Assembly (NCBI GenBank): GCA_038043045.1
Contig: JBBTCX010000041.1
Span: forward strand, 1-9,798
DNA: 9,798 bases
Origin: JBBTCX01 sp038043045
Lineage (GTDB): Bacteria > Planctomycetota > Phycisphaerae > UBA1845
Reading direction: 5' to 3'
The notes under the pieces were generated by a model. The model made no database searches and had not been told where the DNA came from. It worked only from the letters and a program-made list of their open reading frames with translations. Every line of letters starts with the position of its first letter. Within the stretch, counting starts at the first letter, position 1. The position numbers and the translations under genes were made by a program. Below are positions 1 to 6,622 of the stretch, piece after piece.

Positions 1-70
1 TCCCCGACACCTGCTCGACATGCTCACGAACCACCTCCCCGTTGATCCTGACCGTCATCTCAACCTGCAT
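1..70 (-). CDS. Unrecognised protein, amino end only (runs off the left edge)
   Basis: An open frame of 23 codons begins with ATG at 70-68 on the minus strand and continues past the window edge. It reads MQVEMTVRINGEVVREHV and onward, a short strand-like pattern (alternating V, M, V, I) followed by a helix-like stretch. The start is supported by a near-perfect ribosome binding site, AAGGAGGT at 82-75, four bases before the ATG. A 7-bp hairpin (96-102 with 106-112) lies just upstream. The amino end vaguely recalls the start of some planctomycete transposase-like proteins (ISKra4 type), but that is memory, not proof. Its position next to a recombinase missing its own start would fit an inserted mobile element. 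The gene start is well supported; its identity is not. Confidence 0.6.
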   Translation of the reverse strand, partial: MQVEMTVRINGEVVREHVEQVSG

Positions 71-95
71 CGAAACCTCCTTGCATCGCCTCCTC

Positions 96-112
96 GGCAG
101 CACCATGCTGCC
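96..112. repeat. Short perfect hairpin upstream of the leftward partial gene
   Basis: GGCAGCA at 96-102 pairs exactly with TGCTGCC at 106-112 around a 3-base loop. It lies 14 bases beyond the ribosome binding site of the leftward gene, so it would be in that gene's 5' leader or promoter zone. It has no T tract on either side and is not a terminator. It could be an operator, a leader hairpin or part of a mobile-element end. Confidence 0.35.
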
Positions 113-133
113 CTTGTACACAAGAAAGGGTAA

Positions 134-253
134 CTGCAATTATTCAATTGCGCCACTCAAAATGGAATGCACCCCACGATCAACGCTCGGCGGCAAGCTG
201 TCGTCGCTTTTATGAACTGAAGTAAACGGACCGGGCGCATCGAGTCAAATCCC
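134..253 (+). pseudogene. Broken N-terminal part of the tyrosine recombinase
   Basis: The frame of the recombinase that starts at 254 stays open leftward to a TAA at 131-133 except for one TGA at 218-220. Before the TGA it reads TINARRQAVVAFMN, and after it SKRTGRIESNPL. This resembles the end of the core-binding (SAM-like) domain of planctomycete integrases, where a tryptophan follows the F-x-N motif, so TGG appears to have become TGA. Coding resemblance fades left of about position 160, and most of the N-terminal DNA-binding domain (normally about 80-100 residues) is absent. The gene therefore carries both a nonsense codon and an upstream truncation. TGA is a normal stop for other genes here (for example the one ending at 7509), so recoding to tryptophan is unlikely. 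Confidence 0.6.
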
Positions 254-1216
254 TTGACAGTACTCACCAGGCTGGTTGAAGATTGCGACCGGCGTCGAAT
301 CCGCCGACCGCTGAACAACGACGAACTGGCACGCTTGCTGACCGTCGCCGAGGCACACGGACGCAAAGCATGGTATCTCGCCGCCGCGCTGGCTGGACTT
401 CGGCGATCGGAGTTACGCAAGCTGACGTGGGCGGACGTGGATTCGGAGTTGGGGACGATTACGATCCGCGACGGAAAGGCCAAGCGTGAGGATATTATTC
501 CGATGCACCCGCAGCTTGCAGACGAACTTCGATGCATTCGTCCTCTGACGGTTCATCCGAAAGTCCGCGTATTCCCGACGGAAGTCACAAATGAAACTCG
601 GCTCAAGGATTTCCTTCGAGCTAAGCTAGCACGTCGCGTGGTCGTGCTGAGCGCAGACGGCAAGCCAACGCTCGTCGGTAAGGGCAATGGACGGCGGCCT
701 AAGACCCGAATGGGGACTGAGGACGATGAAGGACGTGTGATAGACCTTCACGAACTTCGGACCACACTCGGTACCCAACTCGCCCGCTCCGGCATCGCTC
801 CGCAGATCGCACAGCGAATTATGCGACACGCAGATTACAAGACCACGCTGAAGCACTATACGGTCTTGGGATTGACGGATACGGCGGGTGCGATTCGGCA
901 GCTACCAACGATTGATTCTGCCACGACTCAGGAGCGAGCCATTGCAACTGGAACACACGACGGCTGCCCACGCGAGGGTGCGCGAAATAGACTCCCCCAG
1001 CAGAATCCCCAGCAGTCAGGGTGCTTTTCACAGCGATGCAATGCGAATGAATGCGAATTGACCGACACGTCGGTCGAAGTACGTATGAATGCGCAAGTTA
1101 AGTTGCCTGCGATAGTTAGCGACGACTTGCGAGGTCATGCGAAACCATTCAACACAGCGGGCGACGCGACTCGAACGCGCAACATTCAGCTTGGAAGGCT
1201 GATGCTCTACCATTGA
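254..1216 (+). CDS. Tyrosine recombinase/integrase, catalytic domain, N-terminally truncated
   Basis: Tyrosine recombinases cut and rejoin DNA through a tyrosine linked to the DNA 3' phosphate; those beside tRNA genes usually integrate and excise mobile elements. The catalytic set is visible: Arg50 in AGLRRSEL, a Lys in RDGKAKRED (75-78), His166 and Arg169 in DLHELRTT, His192 in MRHADY and the nucleophile Tyr202 in LKHYTVL. The TTG at 254 is only the first start-like codon after an internal TGA (218-220), and no ribosome binding site is seen, so the domain may not be translated or may not work without its DNA-binding half. The tail after about residue 220 is low in hydrophobic content and rich in Q, N and R. 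The last 20 or so residues (DATRTRNIQLGRLMLYH) are simply the complement of the tRNA-Gly gene. The true functional C-terminus could be earlier. Family assignment is firm; activity is doubtful. Confidence 0.88.
   Translation: MTVLTRLVEDCDRRRIRRPLNNDELARLLTVAEAHGRKAWYLAAALAGLRRSELRKLTWADVDSELGTITIRDGKAKREDIIPMHPQLADELRCIRPLTVHPKVRVFPTEVTNETRLKDFLRAKLARRVVVLSADGKPTLVGKGNGRRPKTRMGTEDDEGRVIDLHELRTTLGTQLARSGIAPQIAQRIMRHADYKTTLKHYTVLGLTDTAGAIRQLPTIDSATTQERAIATGTHDGCPREGARNRLPQQNPQQSGCFSQRCNANECELTDTSVEVRMNAQVKLPAIVSDDLRGHAKPFNTAGDATRTRNIQLGRLMLYH
1156..1180 (-). other. Candidate attachment (att) core at the tRNA-Gly 3' end
   Basis: Elements with tyrosine recombinases commonly insert at the T-loop to 3'-end half of a tRNA, and the recombinase gene usually lies just inside the element next to that site. 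Here the recombinase gene ends within the tRNA, coming from the left, so the element would extend leftward and this segment would be one att copy. No second copy of the tRNA 3' end is visible in the window, so the other boundary must be beyond the left edge or lost. The geometry is seen directly; the att role is inferred. Confidence 0.4.
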
Positions 1217-1227
1217 GCTACGCCCGC
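1156..1227 (-). tRNA. tRNA-Gly (anticodon TCC)
   Basis: Read on the minus strand, the segment folds into a full cloverleaf. The acceptor stem GCGGGCG (1227-1221) pairs with CGCCCGC (1163-1157), the D stem is GCTC/GAGC, and the anticodon stem TCAGC/GCTGA encloses loop CTTCCAA with anticodon TCC at 1195-1193. The variable region is 5 bases, and the T stem GCGCG/CGCGT with one G-T pair encloses loop TTCGAGT. The discriminator base at 1156 is U, as expected for bacterial tRNA-Gly. CCA is not encoded (TGTG follows), so it must be added after transcription. The 3' end of the gene faces the recombinase and overlaps its reading frame by 61 bases, which fits use of this tRNA as an integration site. 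Confidence 0.97.
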
Positions 1228-1621
1228 AAACACAACCGTCGTTACCCTCCGGGGCGACACAACCCTGTTTTCGTGTGTCTTGCACGACGAAACCCCTGAT
1301 CCAGAACAGGGGCACACAGCCAACCGCAATTACGGATCAGGCAATGCACCAATAGTCCGTTACTCTTTAACTTCCGGGCCGGCCAAGCCCACATCCTCAC
1401 CGTCGCGGCTCGGAAATCAGAATGTTCGTACCCTAAAACCAAAGCGTAACCCACTACGAGACGCCGTCCTTACTTTTCTCTTCCCAACTTCCGCCGTCAA
1501 TATTCACGGCGGAGAGCGACCGCATTATACCCCAAACGACGGCGTGGCCAAGGAGTCACAACTCAATCCATGCCTGCCGGTAACCTGTCCCCGACACGGC
1601 ACCGCTCATGGAATCCTATCT
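1228..1621. other. Non-coding stretch between tRNA-Gly and the glutamine synthetase gene
   Basis: I see no convincing gene in these 394 bases; the short open frames have no family resemblance or ribosome binding site. It holds two modest hairpins, CCCCTG (1293-1298) with CAGGGG (1307-1312), and CCGCCGT (1491-1497) with ACGGCGG (1506-1512). It also has a good leftward promoter candidate at 1524-1551. The glutamine synthetase gene ends leftward into this stretch, but no hairpin followed by a T run is seen near its stop, so its terminator is not evident. Confidence 0.6.
1524..1551 (-). promoter_or_regulatory. Sigma-70-type promoter candidate reading toward tRNA-Gly
   Basis: On the minus strand TTGGCC (1551-1546) and a perfect TATAAT (1529-1524) are separated by 16 bases. 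Transcription would start near 1518 and reach the tRNA-Gly gene at 1227 after a leader of about 290 bases, with the 1491-1512 hairpin at the start of the transcript. No better promoter is seen closer to the tRNA, so this may be the tRNA promoter. It could instead serve an unrecognised small RNA. Confidence 0.45.
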
Positions 1622-3064
1622 CTAAAACGTATTCCATAACAGCTGATTGGTCACCTCGTGGTGGAACATCACCTCAGCCGGTTTGACCATCGTCCCCAAT
1701 TCCTTTGGGCATCGATCAGCGCTCATCTGTTTCAGTTCCGCGAACTTGGCGTGGCAATCTTCACCGAGCATATCGACGGCAAACCGGCTGGTTTTGAAAA
1801 GCCGAATCGCATCATAAATATTGTCCGGCAGAAACCGCGTGCGAGCCCGCTTGCCTTCGGCGTCGGCCGGATCGGGCAGCGGTCCTTCCAACCCGGTCCG
1901 AAGTAGCGTGTAATTCATCAAGTACGGATTGGAATCCGGCGCGACCGATCGAAATTCAATTCTCGCCGAACGCTCATTTCCCAGCGGTATTCGCACCATC
2001 GCCGCGCGGTTCACCCCCGATGCCTTAATCTGATTCGGGGCTTCAAAATGTGGATCAAGTCGGCGATACGCATTAACACTGGAATTCAATACCAGACAGA
2101 TTTCCACCGCATTGTTCAGAATCCGTTCAATGAACGTCCAGCCGAATTCGGATAACTTATCCTGTCCGTTGGCATCAAAAAACAAATTCTTCCCATTGCG
2201 GTTCAACGACATGTTGCAATGCATGCCGTTACCATTCACCCCCGTCACCGGCTTCGGCAAAAACGACGCCGTCAGTCCCATGCTGCGTGCCACCTGACGG
2301 CACACCAACTTGTAAAGCTGAATCTGATCCGAAGCGATGACGGCCTCGGTGTAACTGAAGTTCATTTCAAACTGCGAGGGTGCGACCTCGGGGTGGTCCT
2401 TCTCGTTGGAAAACCCCATCGCTCGTTGCGCTTCCGCCGCCCGGTCAATGAACTGACGCAAAGGGTCCTGCGGAAGCGAATGGTAATATCCGCCTGAAGA
2501 AATAAACTCGAACTTCGCGGCTTCGTGATAATGACGCTCGGCGTCGATCCCCTTGAACAGAAACCCTTCGATCTCCGGAGCCACGTGCAACACCAGCCCT
2601 TGATTCCGATGAAGTTCATTTGTGAATCGCTGCAACCGGGTTCGAAAATCCGCGGTGTACAACGAACCGTCCTGGGCCCGCACCTCCCCAAAAACGATCA
2701 CTTTCCCAGGACCGAACAGATCGCTCGGCAGCCAATAAAAAGCCGACCAGTCGATCCCAAGCTTAAGGTCCGACTCGCTGATCTGCGAAAAACCCCGTAT
2801 CGACGAACCGTCAAAGGTTAAGTTGTCCGCCGATTTGAGGAGAAACTTCTTGTCATAGTCGAGCATGTGAAACCGACCTTCCAAGTCGGTAAAACAGACT
2901 GTAACGGCTTTGATCCTCTTTTCCTCCGTCAGATACCTCCGCCGACTTTCCTCAGTAGCCTTCGGATCAACCCTTTCGAGCCGCATCCGTTTCGCCTCAA
3001 GATTCATCTCCTCGAGTTCGTCGTACGGGATTTCCAGAAAATTTCTAAGCGGCTTGGTTTCCAT
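1622..3064 (-). CDS. glnA: Glutamine synthetase, type I
   Basis: Glutamine synthetase joins ammonia to glutamate using ATP in the cytoplasm and is the main entry of ammonia into amino acids. The 480-residue product carries the family signatures in order: a charged N-terminal helix, a beta-grasp region with DGSSIRGF (85-92), the metal-binding glutamates in APEIEGF (Glu164, Glu166) and HPEVAPSQFEM (Glu226, Glu233), the glutamate-binding NGNGMH with His282, the ATP-site NAYRRL and NRAAMVRIP, and RIEFR (Glu370, Arg372). A tyrosine in DNIYDAI (417) sits where the adenylylated tyrosine of NLYDLPP lies in E. coli, but the context differs, so control by adenylylation is uncertain. I chose ATG at 3064, preceded by AGGA about 10 bases upstream. 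A TTG at 3112 would add 16 residues but lacks a binding site. It is divergent from purA. It resembles an atypical type I branch, so the glnA symbol is by function rather than by close relationship. Confidence 0.93.
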   Translation of the reverse strand: METKPLRNFLEIPYDELEEMNLEAKRMRLERVDPKATEESRRRYLTEEKRIKAVTVCFTDLEGRFHMLDYDKKFLLKSADNLTFDGSSIRGFSQISESDLKLGIDWSAFYWLPSDLFGPGKVIVFGEVRAQDGSLYTADFRTRLQRFTNELHRNQGLVLHVAPEIEGFLFKGIDAERHYHEAAKFEFISSGGYYHSLPQDPLRQFIDRAAEAQRAMGFSNEKDHPEVAPSQFEMNFSYTEAVIASDQIQLYKLVCRQVARSMGLTASFLPKPVTGVNGNGMHCNMSLNRNGKNLFFDANGQDKLSEFGWTFIERILNNAVEICLVLNSSVNAYRRLDPHFEAPNQIKASGVNRAAMVRIPLGNERSARIEFRSVAPDSNPYLMNYTLLRTGLEGPLPDPADAEGKRARTRFLPDNIYDAIRLFKTSRFAVDMLGEDCHAKFAELKQMSADRCPKELGTMVKPAEVMFHHEVTNQLLWNTF

Positions 3065-3128
3065 CGAAATTCGTTCCTGTATCCATTGGCCCGTTTCCTC
3101 ATTCCGGTACAAACCGGAAGTTACAGTT

Positions 3129-3156
3129 ACTTAACCGAATATCCATCGGGTGTCAA
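3129..3156 (-). promoter_or_regulatory. Promoter candidate for the glutamine synthetase gene
   Basis: A perfect -35 box TTGACA lies at 3156-3151 on the minus strand, followed after 16 bases by the weaker -10 TTAAGT (3134-3129). Transcription would begin about 60 bases before the ATG at 3064. A second leftward -10, a perfect TATAAT at 3217-3212, lies upstream without a good -35. No sigma-54 (TGGC-N8-TTGC) promoter of the type that often drives nitrogen genes is seen. Confidence 0.35.
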
Positions 3157-3234
3157 GTTAACATCATCTATTTAGCGATAAATATTCGTTAGACTGATCT
3201 ATTATTGATAAATTATACGATTGCGGCTACGAAT

Positions 3235-3263
3235 TTGACATGGCTTTCCCAGTCGGGTAGCGT
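3235..3263 (+). promoter_or_regulatory. Promoter candidate for the purA-uppS operon
   Basis: A perfect -35 TTGACA at 3235-3240 is followed after 17 bases by TAGCGT (3258-3263), a poor -10. A start near 3270 would give a leader of about 75 bases before the purA ATG. The whole 3113-3344 gap between the divergent glutamine synthetase and purA genes is clearly more AT-rich than the genes on either side, as expected of a promoter region. Confidence 0.3.
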
Positions 3264-3344
3264 AAGCCTCTAACGTGGAAAAATGAAGAAACAACCTTCA
3301 TCCTTTCGATTGCGAGTAAAAATGCGGCCAATTTCGAGAATCGA

Positions 3345-4685
3345 ATGAAGCACCCTGGCCAACACTGTTGCGTATTCGGCCTTGGGTGGGGTGATGAAGG
3401 CAAAGGGAAGGTCGTCGACCTGCTTTGTCCCAAATTCGATACAGCCGTTCGGTTCAATGGAGGCGCAAACGCAGGTCACACCGTGTGGATTGGCGATGAG
3501 AAATTCGCACTTCATCTACTTCCGGCCGGTGTTTTGCACCCGCATTGCACTTCAGTTATAGGACCAGGAGTCGTGGTAGACCCCCTAAAGCTACTGGCCG
3601 AGGTCGATGGCTTAGCCGCACGGGGCATCCGCTTGGATCAACGGCTGAAAGACAGTGAGAGAGCCCACGTGGTGATGCCCTATCACAAAATCGAAGATCG
3701 ATTGAGCGAGCGACAGGCCGGAGAAACGGGTCGGATTGGAACCACGGCTCAGGGTATCGGGCCTTGCTACGCCGACAAGATGCGCCGGTCATCCGCAATC
3801 CGGTTCGCCGATTTGGTTGCGGATTCCGATCTGGCACTACGTGTTCGGAGCATCGTCGAATCACGACGAGTGATTTTCCAAACCCTCTATGGCGACGACG
3901 GCGGTTTCGACGCGGATCAAATTATTCACGAATTACAATCCGCCAAGGATCGGATCAAGCCGTACGTGTGCGATACCACCGACTATTTGCAGAATTCAAT
4001 CCTAGAAGGTCGGTCGATTTTGTTTGAAGGCGCAAACGGGGTTTTGCTCGACGTGGATCATGGAACCTATCCGTATGTCACCTCGAGCAGTACCGGTCCC
4101 TACGGAATCGGCGCCGGTGCGGGGGTTCCGCCATCACTGGTCAATCGAATGATCGGCGTGGTGAAGGCCTACGCCACGCGCGTCGGCGGCGGCCCGTTTG
4201 TCAGTGAGCTCCTCAACGAAACCGGCGATCTCATTCGGCAGCGTGGTCACGAATTCGGAACGACCACCGGTCGGCCTCGACGTTGCGGTTGGTTTGATGC
4301 GGTTTTGTGCCGATACAGCGCTCAACTCTCCGGTCCTACTGATCTGGCGTTGATGCACTTGGATACGCTGGCCGGTTTTCGAGAAGTCGGAATCTGCACG
4401 GCCTATCGTTGTCAGGGACAAACGCTGACACGACCTCCGGCGGATGTGCGTCGATTGGAAGGGGCCGAGCCGGTGATTGAGTTTCTTCCCGGTTGGGATG
4501 AGAATCTCCGATCGATCCGCCGGTTCGAGGATTTGCCGAAGACGGCCCGGGAATTCGTTTCGCGGATTGAGACCTTGGTTGGCGTCCCGGTCAACCTCGT
4601 GGGCGTCGGTCCGGAGCGACATGAAATTGTCGTGCGGGGCGAATTGCCATCGTTGATACAAGTGCCATCCGGCGTCACCGTGTAG
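3345..4685 (+). CDS. purA: Adenylosuccinate synthetase
   Basis: PurA joins aspartate to IMP using GTP, the committed step from IMP to AMP in purine synthesis. The 446 residues, slightly longer than the usual 425-435, include the GTP-binding loop GWGDEGKGK (14-22) with catalytic Asp17, NAGHT with catalytic His45, GPGVVVDP, the IMP-site GTTAQGIGPCYADK (132-145), DVDHGTYPYVTSSS (236-249), the aspartate-site TRVGGGP and GHEFGTTTGRPRRCGW (301-316). One oddity is EGANG at 228-232, where most PurA proteins have EGAQG and the Gln contacts IMP; Asn231 is a conservative replacement. The ATG at 3345 is supported by the alignment of MKHPGQHCCVFGLGWGDEGKGK with the family, although no clear ribosome binding site precedes it. 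It is followed immediately by uppS, divergent from glutamine synthetase, and probably transcribed from the gap at 3113-3344. Confidence 0.97.
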   Translation: MKHPGQHCCVFGLGWGDEGKGKVVDLLCPKFDTAVRFNGGANAGHTVWIGDEKFALHLLPAGVLHPHCTSVIGPGVVVDPLKLLAEVDGLAARGIRLDQRLKDSERAHVVMPYHKIEDRLSERQAGETGRIGTTAQGIGPCYADKMRRSSAIRFADLVADSDLALRVRSIVESRRVIFQTLYGDDGGFDADQIIHELQSAKDRIKPYVCDTTDYLQNSILEGRSILFEGANGVLLDVDHGTYPYVTSSSTGPYGIGAGAGVPPSLVNRMIGVVKAYATRVGGGPFVSELLNETGDLIRQRGHEFGTTTGRPRRCGWFDAVLCRYSAQLSGPTDLALMHLDTLAGFREVGICTAYRCQGQTLTRPPADVRRLEGAEPVIEFLPGWDENLRSIRRFEDLPKTAREFVSRIETLVGVPVNLVGVGPERHEIVVRGELPSLIQVPSGVTV

Positions 4686-4691
4686 GTGTTC

Positions 4692-5447
4692 ATGCATTCT
4701 CACCCGCTTGATCCGACGGTCGTTCTCGGCGTCACGAGAGAGCAACTTCCAAGACATATCGCCATCATCATGGACGGCAACGGTCGATGGGCGAAGCATC
4801 GCGGCCTGCCGCGAATCGCGGGCCATGAACGCGGGGCGAAGACCGTTCGAGAGATTGTCACCCACTGCGCACGATTGGGCATCGAAGCGCTCACCCTCTA
4901 CAGCTTCAGCACGGACAATTGGAAGCGACCGCAAAATGAGGTCGATTTCCTCATGGAACTTTACGCTCAATATCTCATCGCCGAGCGAACCACCATCATG
5001 GAAAACAACGTGCGATTCATTCACGTCGGAAAACGCGAGGGATTGCCGCAACCGGTGCTGACCGAGATGGACGGAACGGTCGAGCTCAGTCGGTGTAACA
5101 CCGGGTTGAAGCTTTGTCTGGCCCTCAACTACGGCTCACGAGAAGAGATCGTCGAAGCCTGTCGCAAACTCGCCCGCCGCGTCGAAGCAGGGGAAATGAC
5201 AGCCAGTGGCATTACGGAGTCGGAGATTTCGCGGGCTTTGTATACCGCCGGCCTGCCCGACCCGGACCTGCTCATCCGCACGGCCAACGAATATCGACTC
5301 AGCAACTTCCTCTTGTGGCAGATCAGCTACGCGGAAATTCATATTTCGCCCAAGCTTTGGCCTGATTTTGGGGTGGACGATCTCAACGCGGCGATTCAGG
5401 ATTATGCGAACCGCGAACGACGCTTCGGAACAGTGGTGTCTCATTAG
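4692..5447 (+). CDS. uppS: Isoprenyl transferase (undecaprenyl diphosphate synthase)
   Basis: This cis-prenyltransferase adds isopentenyl diphosphate units to farnesyl diphosphate to make the C55 lipid carrier for peptidoglycan and other surface polymers, working at the membrane's inner face. The 251-residue length is normal. Signatures are HIAIIMDGNGRWAK (22-35) with catalytic Asp28, His45 in GHERGAK, TLYSFSTDNWKRP (68-80), LNYGSREEIV (145-154), and PDPDLLIRT (190-197) leading into RLSNFLLWQISYAE with the metal-ligand Glu215. The usual RTSGE is RTANE here, a small deviation. I chose ATG at 4692; AGGTG at 4684-4688, overlapping the purA stop TAG, can act as its binding site. A GTG at 4686 is the alternative. 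It is probably co-transcribed with purA. The gene that often follows uppS, cdsA, is missing, and a convergent unrelated gene ends one base after the uppS stop. Confidence 0.97.
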   Translation: MHSHPLDPTVVLGVTREQLPRHIAIIMDGNGRWAKHRGLPRIAGHERGAKTVREIVTHCARLGIEALTLYSFSTDNWKRPQNEVDFLMELYAQYLIAERTTIMENNVRFIHVGKREGLPQPVLTEMDGTVELSRCNTGLKLCLALNYGSREEIVEACRKLARRVEAGEMTASGITESEISRALYTAGLPDPDLLIRTANEYRLSNFLLWQISYAEIHISPKLWPDFGVDDLNAAIQDYANRERRFGTVVSH

Positions 5448-5448
5448 G

Positions 5449-6006
5449 TTAAGCTGAAAGTTCAAACTTCTCGTGTTGTTGCAACTCGGGATTGAAAACC
5501 TCGCAACCATTTGTCCCGGGCGCTCCCTCCGCTGCATATTTCGAAAACAGGTAATCTCCAAGGTCGAAAGCCAGTTTCGGATTGGTCCGAATCCCCTTCA
5601 GGAGTGCGGCAGCCCCCAATTCCCGAAATGTGCGAAGCTCGTCCGCAAGATCAAGCACAAAAGCGGAGTCCATAGACTTGACCTTTGCAAGTTCGAAGCA
5701 CACGTCCCAACCTGCAAGAGGCATGCGGATTCCACCTCGACGGCTCAAGTCCCAAGTACTGGACTTTCGCGGAAGCTCAGTCAACTTCTCAAGTAGTTTT
5801 TCCCGACAAATGGACATTTGCGAGCTAAACCGACCAATATCCATGATCGAAAGGTTGTTCTTTTGAAACTCGATTACGAATACCCTATTTCCTGGCTCCC
5901 AGAAACAATAAAAGACAGATTGGGATGACGGGCATTCTGCACAATAGCTGGAAAGCCCACAACCTGATTGCCTGCTGCTATTACTGTTGCGTTCCTGGTC
6001 TGGCAT
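5449..6006 (-). CDS. Hypothetical cysteine-containing protein
   Basis: I do not recognise this 185-residue protein. The first 30 residues are polar (NSNSSRQ) and then carry cysteines at 16, 22, 25 and 34, in a C-x5-C-x2-C pattern that could bind a metal. Residues 40-58 look like a beta strand pair (RVFVIEF, then SIMDIGRF), and residues 60-160 look mostly helical, with no membrane segment. It overlaps the upstream gene by 26 bases in another frame, so the two are probably one leftward operon with coupled translation. I preferred ATG at 6006, with AGGGACAGGA just before it, over a TTG at 6051 that would deepen the overlap to 71 bases. The stop lies one base from the uppS stop. DNA here is more AT-rich than in purA-uppS, which suggests acquisition. 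No function can be assigned. Confidence 0.65.
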   Translation of the reverse strand: MPDQERNSNSSRQSGCGLSSYCAECPSSQSVFYCFWEPGNRVFVIEFQKNNLSIMDIGRFSSQMSICREKLLEKLTELPRKSSTWDLSRRGGIRMPLAGWDVCFELAKVKSMDSAFVLDLADELRTFRELGAAALLKGIRTNPKLAFDLGDYLFSKYAAEGAPGTNGCEVFNPELQQHEKFELSA

Positions 6007-6565
6007 CTTCCTGTCCCTGGTGCCGTCGCCTTGGTACTGTGATCGGTTCAAGCAATCGCTGCGCTGTACTCAAATTCTTGATCCCTTCTTGAAGGTTGTC
6101 AAGTCTGTAGGTGCTTTCGCATAGAACTCGGAGTTGATCATGGCTAAGCTTAATTAGCTCTGCAATATTGGGATGTGCCCTACATGTTACCAATTCCAAC
6201 GATTCACCGAGTCTGCGATTGGATTCCTTTACCGCCTCTAAGGCAACGCCAAGGGCACTTTGATGCATTCGGCGTTCATCCTTGAGCGTTTCTTCGCGCT
6301 TGGTGGTCTGATCCGTGTAAAATCGCATTACCATCCTGGAAAAGAATACAACGAACGCCAAGCATATTAACAATAAAATGAAGTAGTGGAAGTCCTTGGA
6401 ATCAAACTTGTTAAGTAGACCCAGCAAAAACCCCGCGCTGGAACCACCTTTAAGCCAGTCGACTAGTCCGCACCCAACTCCGCCAGTGACAATGAGTGCC
6501 CCGTCTCGTAGAAAGGGGTGCTTCTTTCTCACTTTGGTCGGGGGACATGATAGGTGTTCTCCCAT
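5981..6565 (-). CDS. Hypothetical membrane protein with charged helical tail
   Basis: This 194-residue protein is not one I recognise. It starts with a short basic stretch (KVRKKHPFLR). A glycine-rich hydrophobic segment at about 22-50 and a strong membrane segment at about 60-80 (FHYFILLLICLAFVVFF) follow. Residues 85-175 are highly charged and helical, with coiled-coil-like spacing of L, I and A, and probably lie in the cytoplasm. The start is well supported: AAAGGAG at 6577-6571 lies five bases before ATG 6565. A promoter candidate sits 58 bases upstream. It is followed by, and overlaps, the cysteine-containing gene. A membrane anchor plus a soluble partner is a layout seen in sensing or defence gene pairs, but nothing in the sequence proves that role. 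Confidence 0.72.
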   Translation of the reverse strand: MGEHLSCPPTKVRKKHPFLRDGALIVTGGVGCGLVDWLKGGSSAGFLLGLLNKFDSKDFHYFILLLICLAFVVFFSRMVMRFYTDQTTKREETLKDERRMHQSALGVALEAVKESNRRLGESLELVTCRAHPNIAELIKLSHDQLRVLCESTYRLDNLQEGIKNLSTAQRLLEPITVPRRRHQGQEDARPGTQQ

Positions 6566-6622
6566 TCTGACTCCTTTCCAGTTTCATAGTTCCCTCACGC
6601 CCCCCTCCCTCAGCGCGCCACC

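Noticed and set aside
1242..1454. Short open frames in the gap between tRNA-Gly and glutamine synthetase
   Set aside because: No ribosome binding sites, odd composition rich in W, C and R, and no recognisable motif.
1588..1597. TCCCCGACAC occurs here and at the left edge (1-10), a possible element boundary repeat
   Set aside because: Only ten bases, one copy lies inside a probable coding region, and no longer flanking similarity is seen.
4134..5051. A 305-codon open frame on the minus strand opposite purA and uppS
   Set aside because: It is the antisense of two firmly identified genes and arises from their codon bias; its composition is not protein-like.
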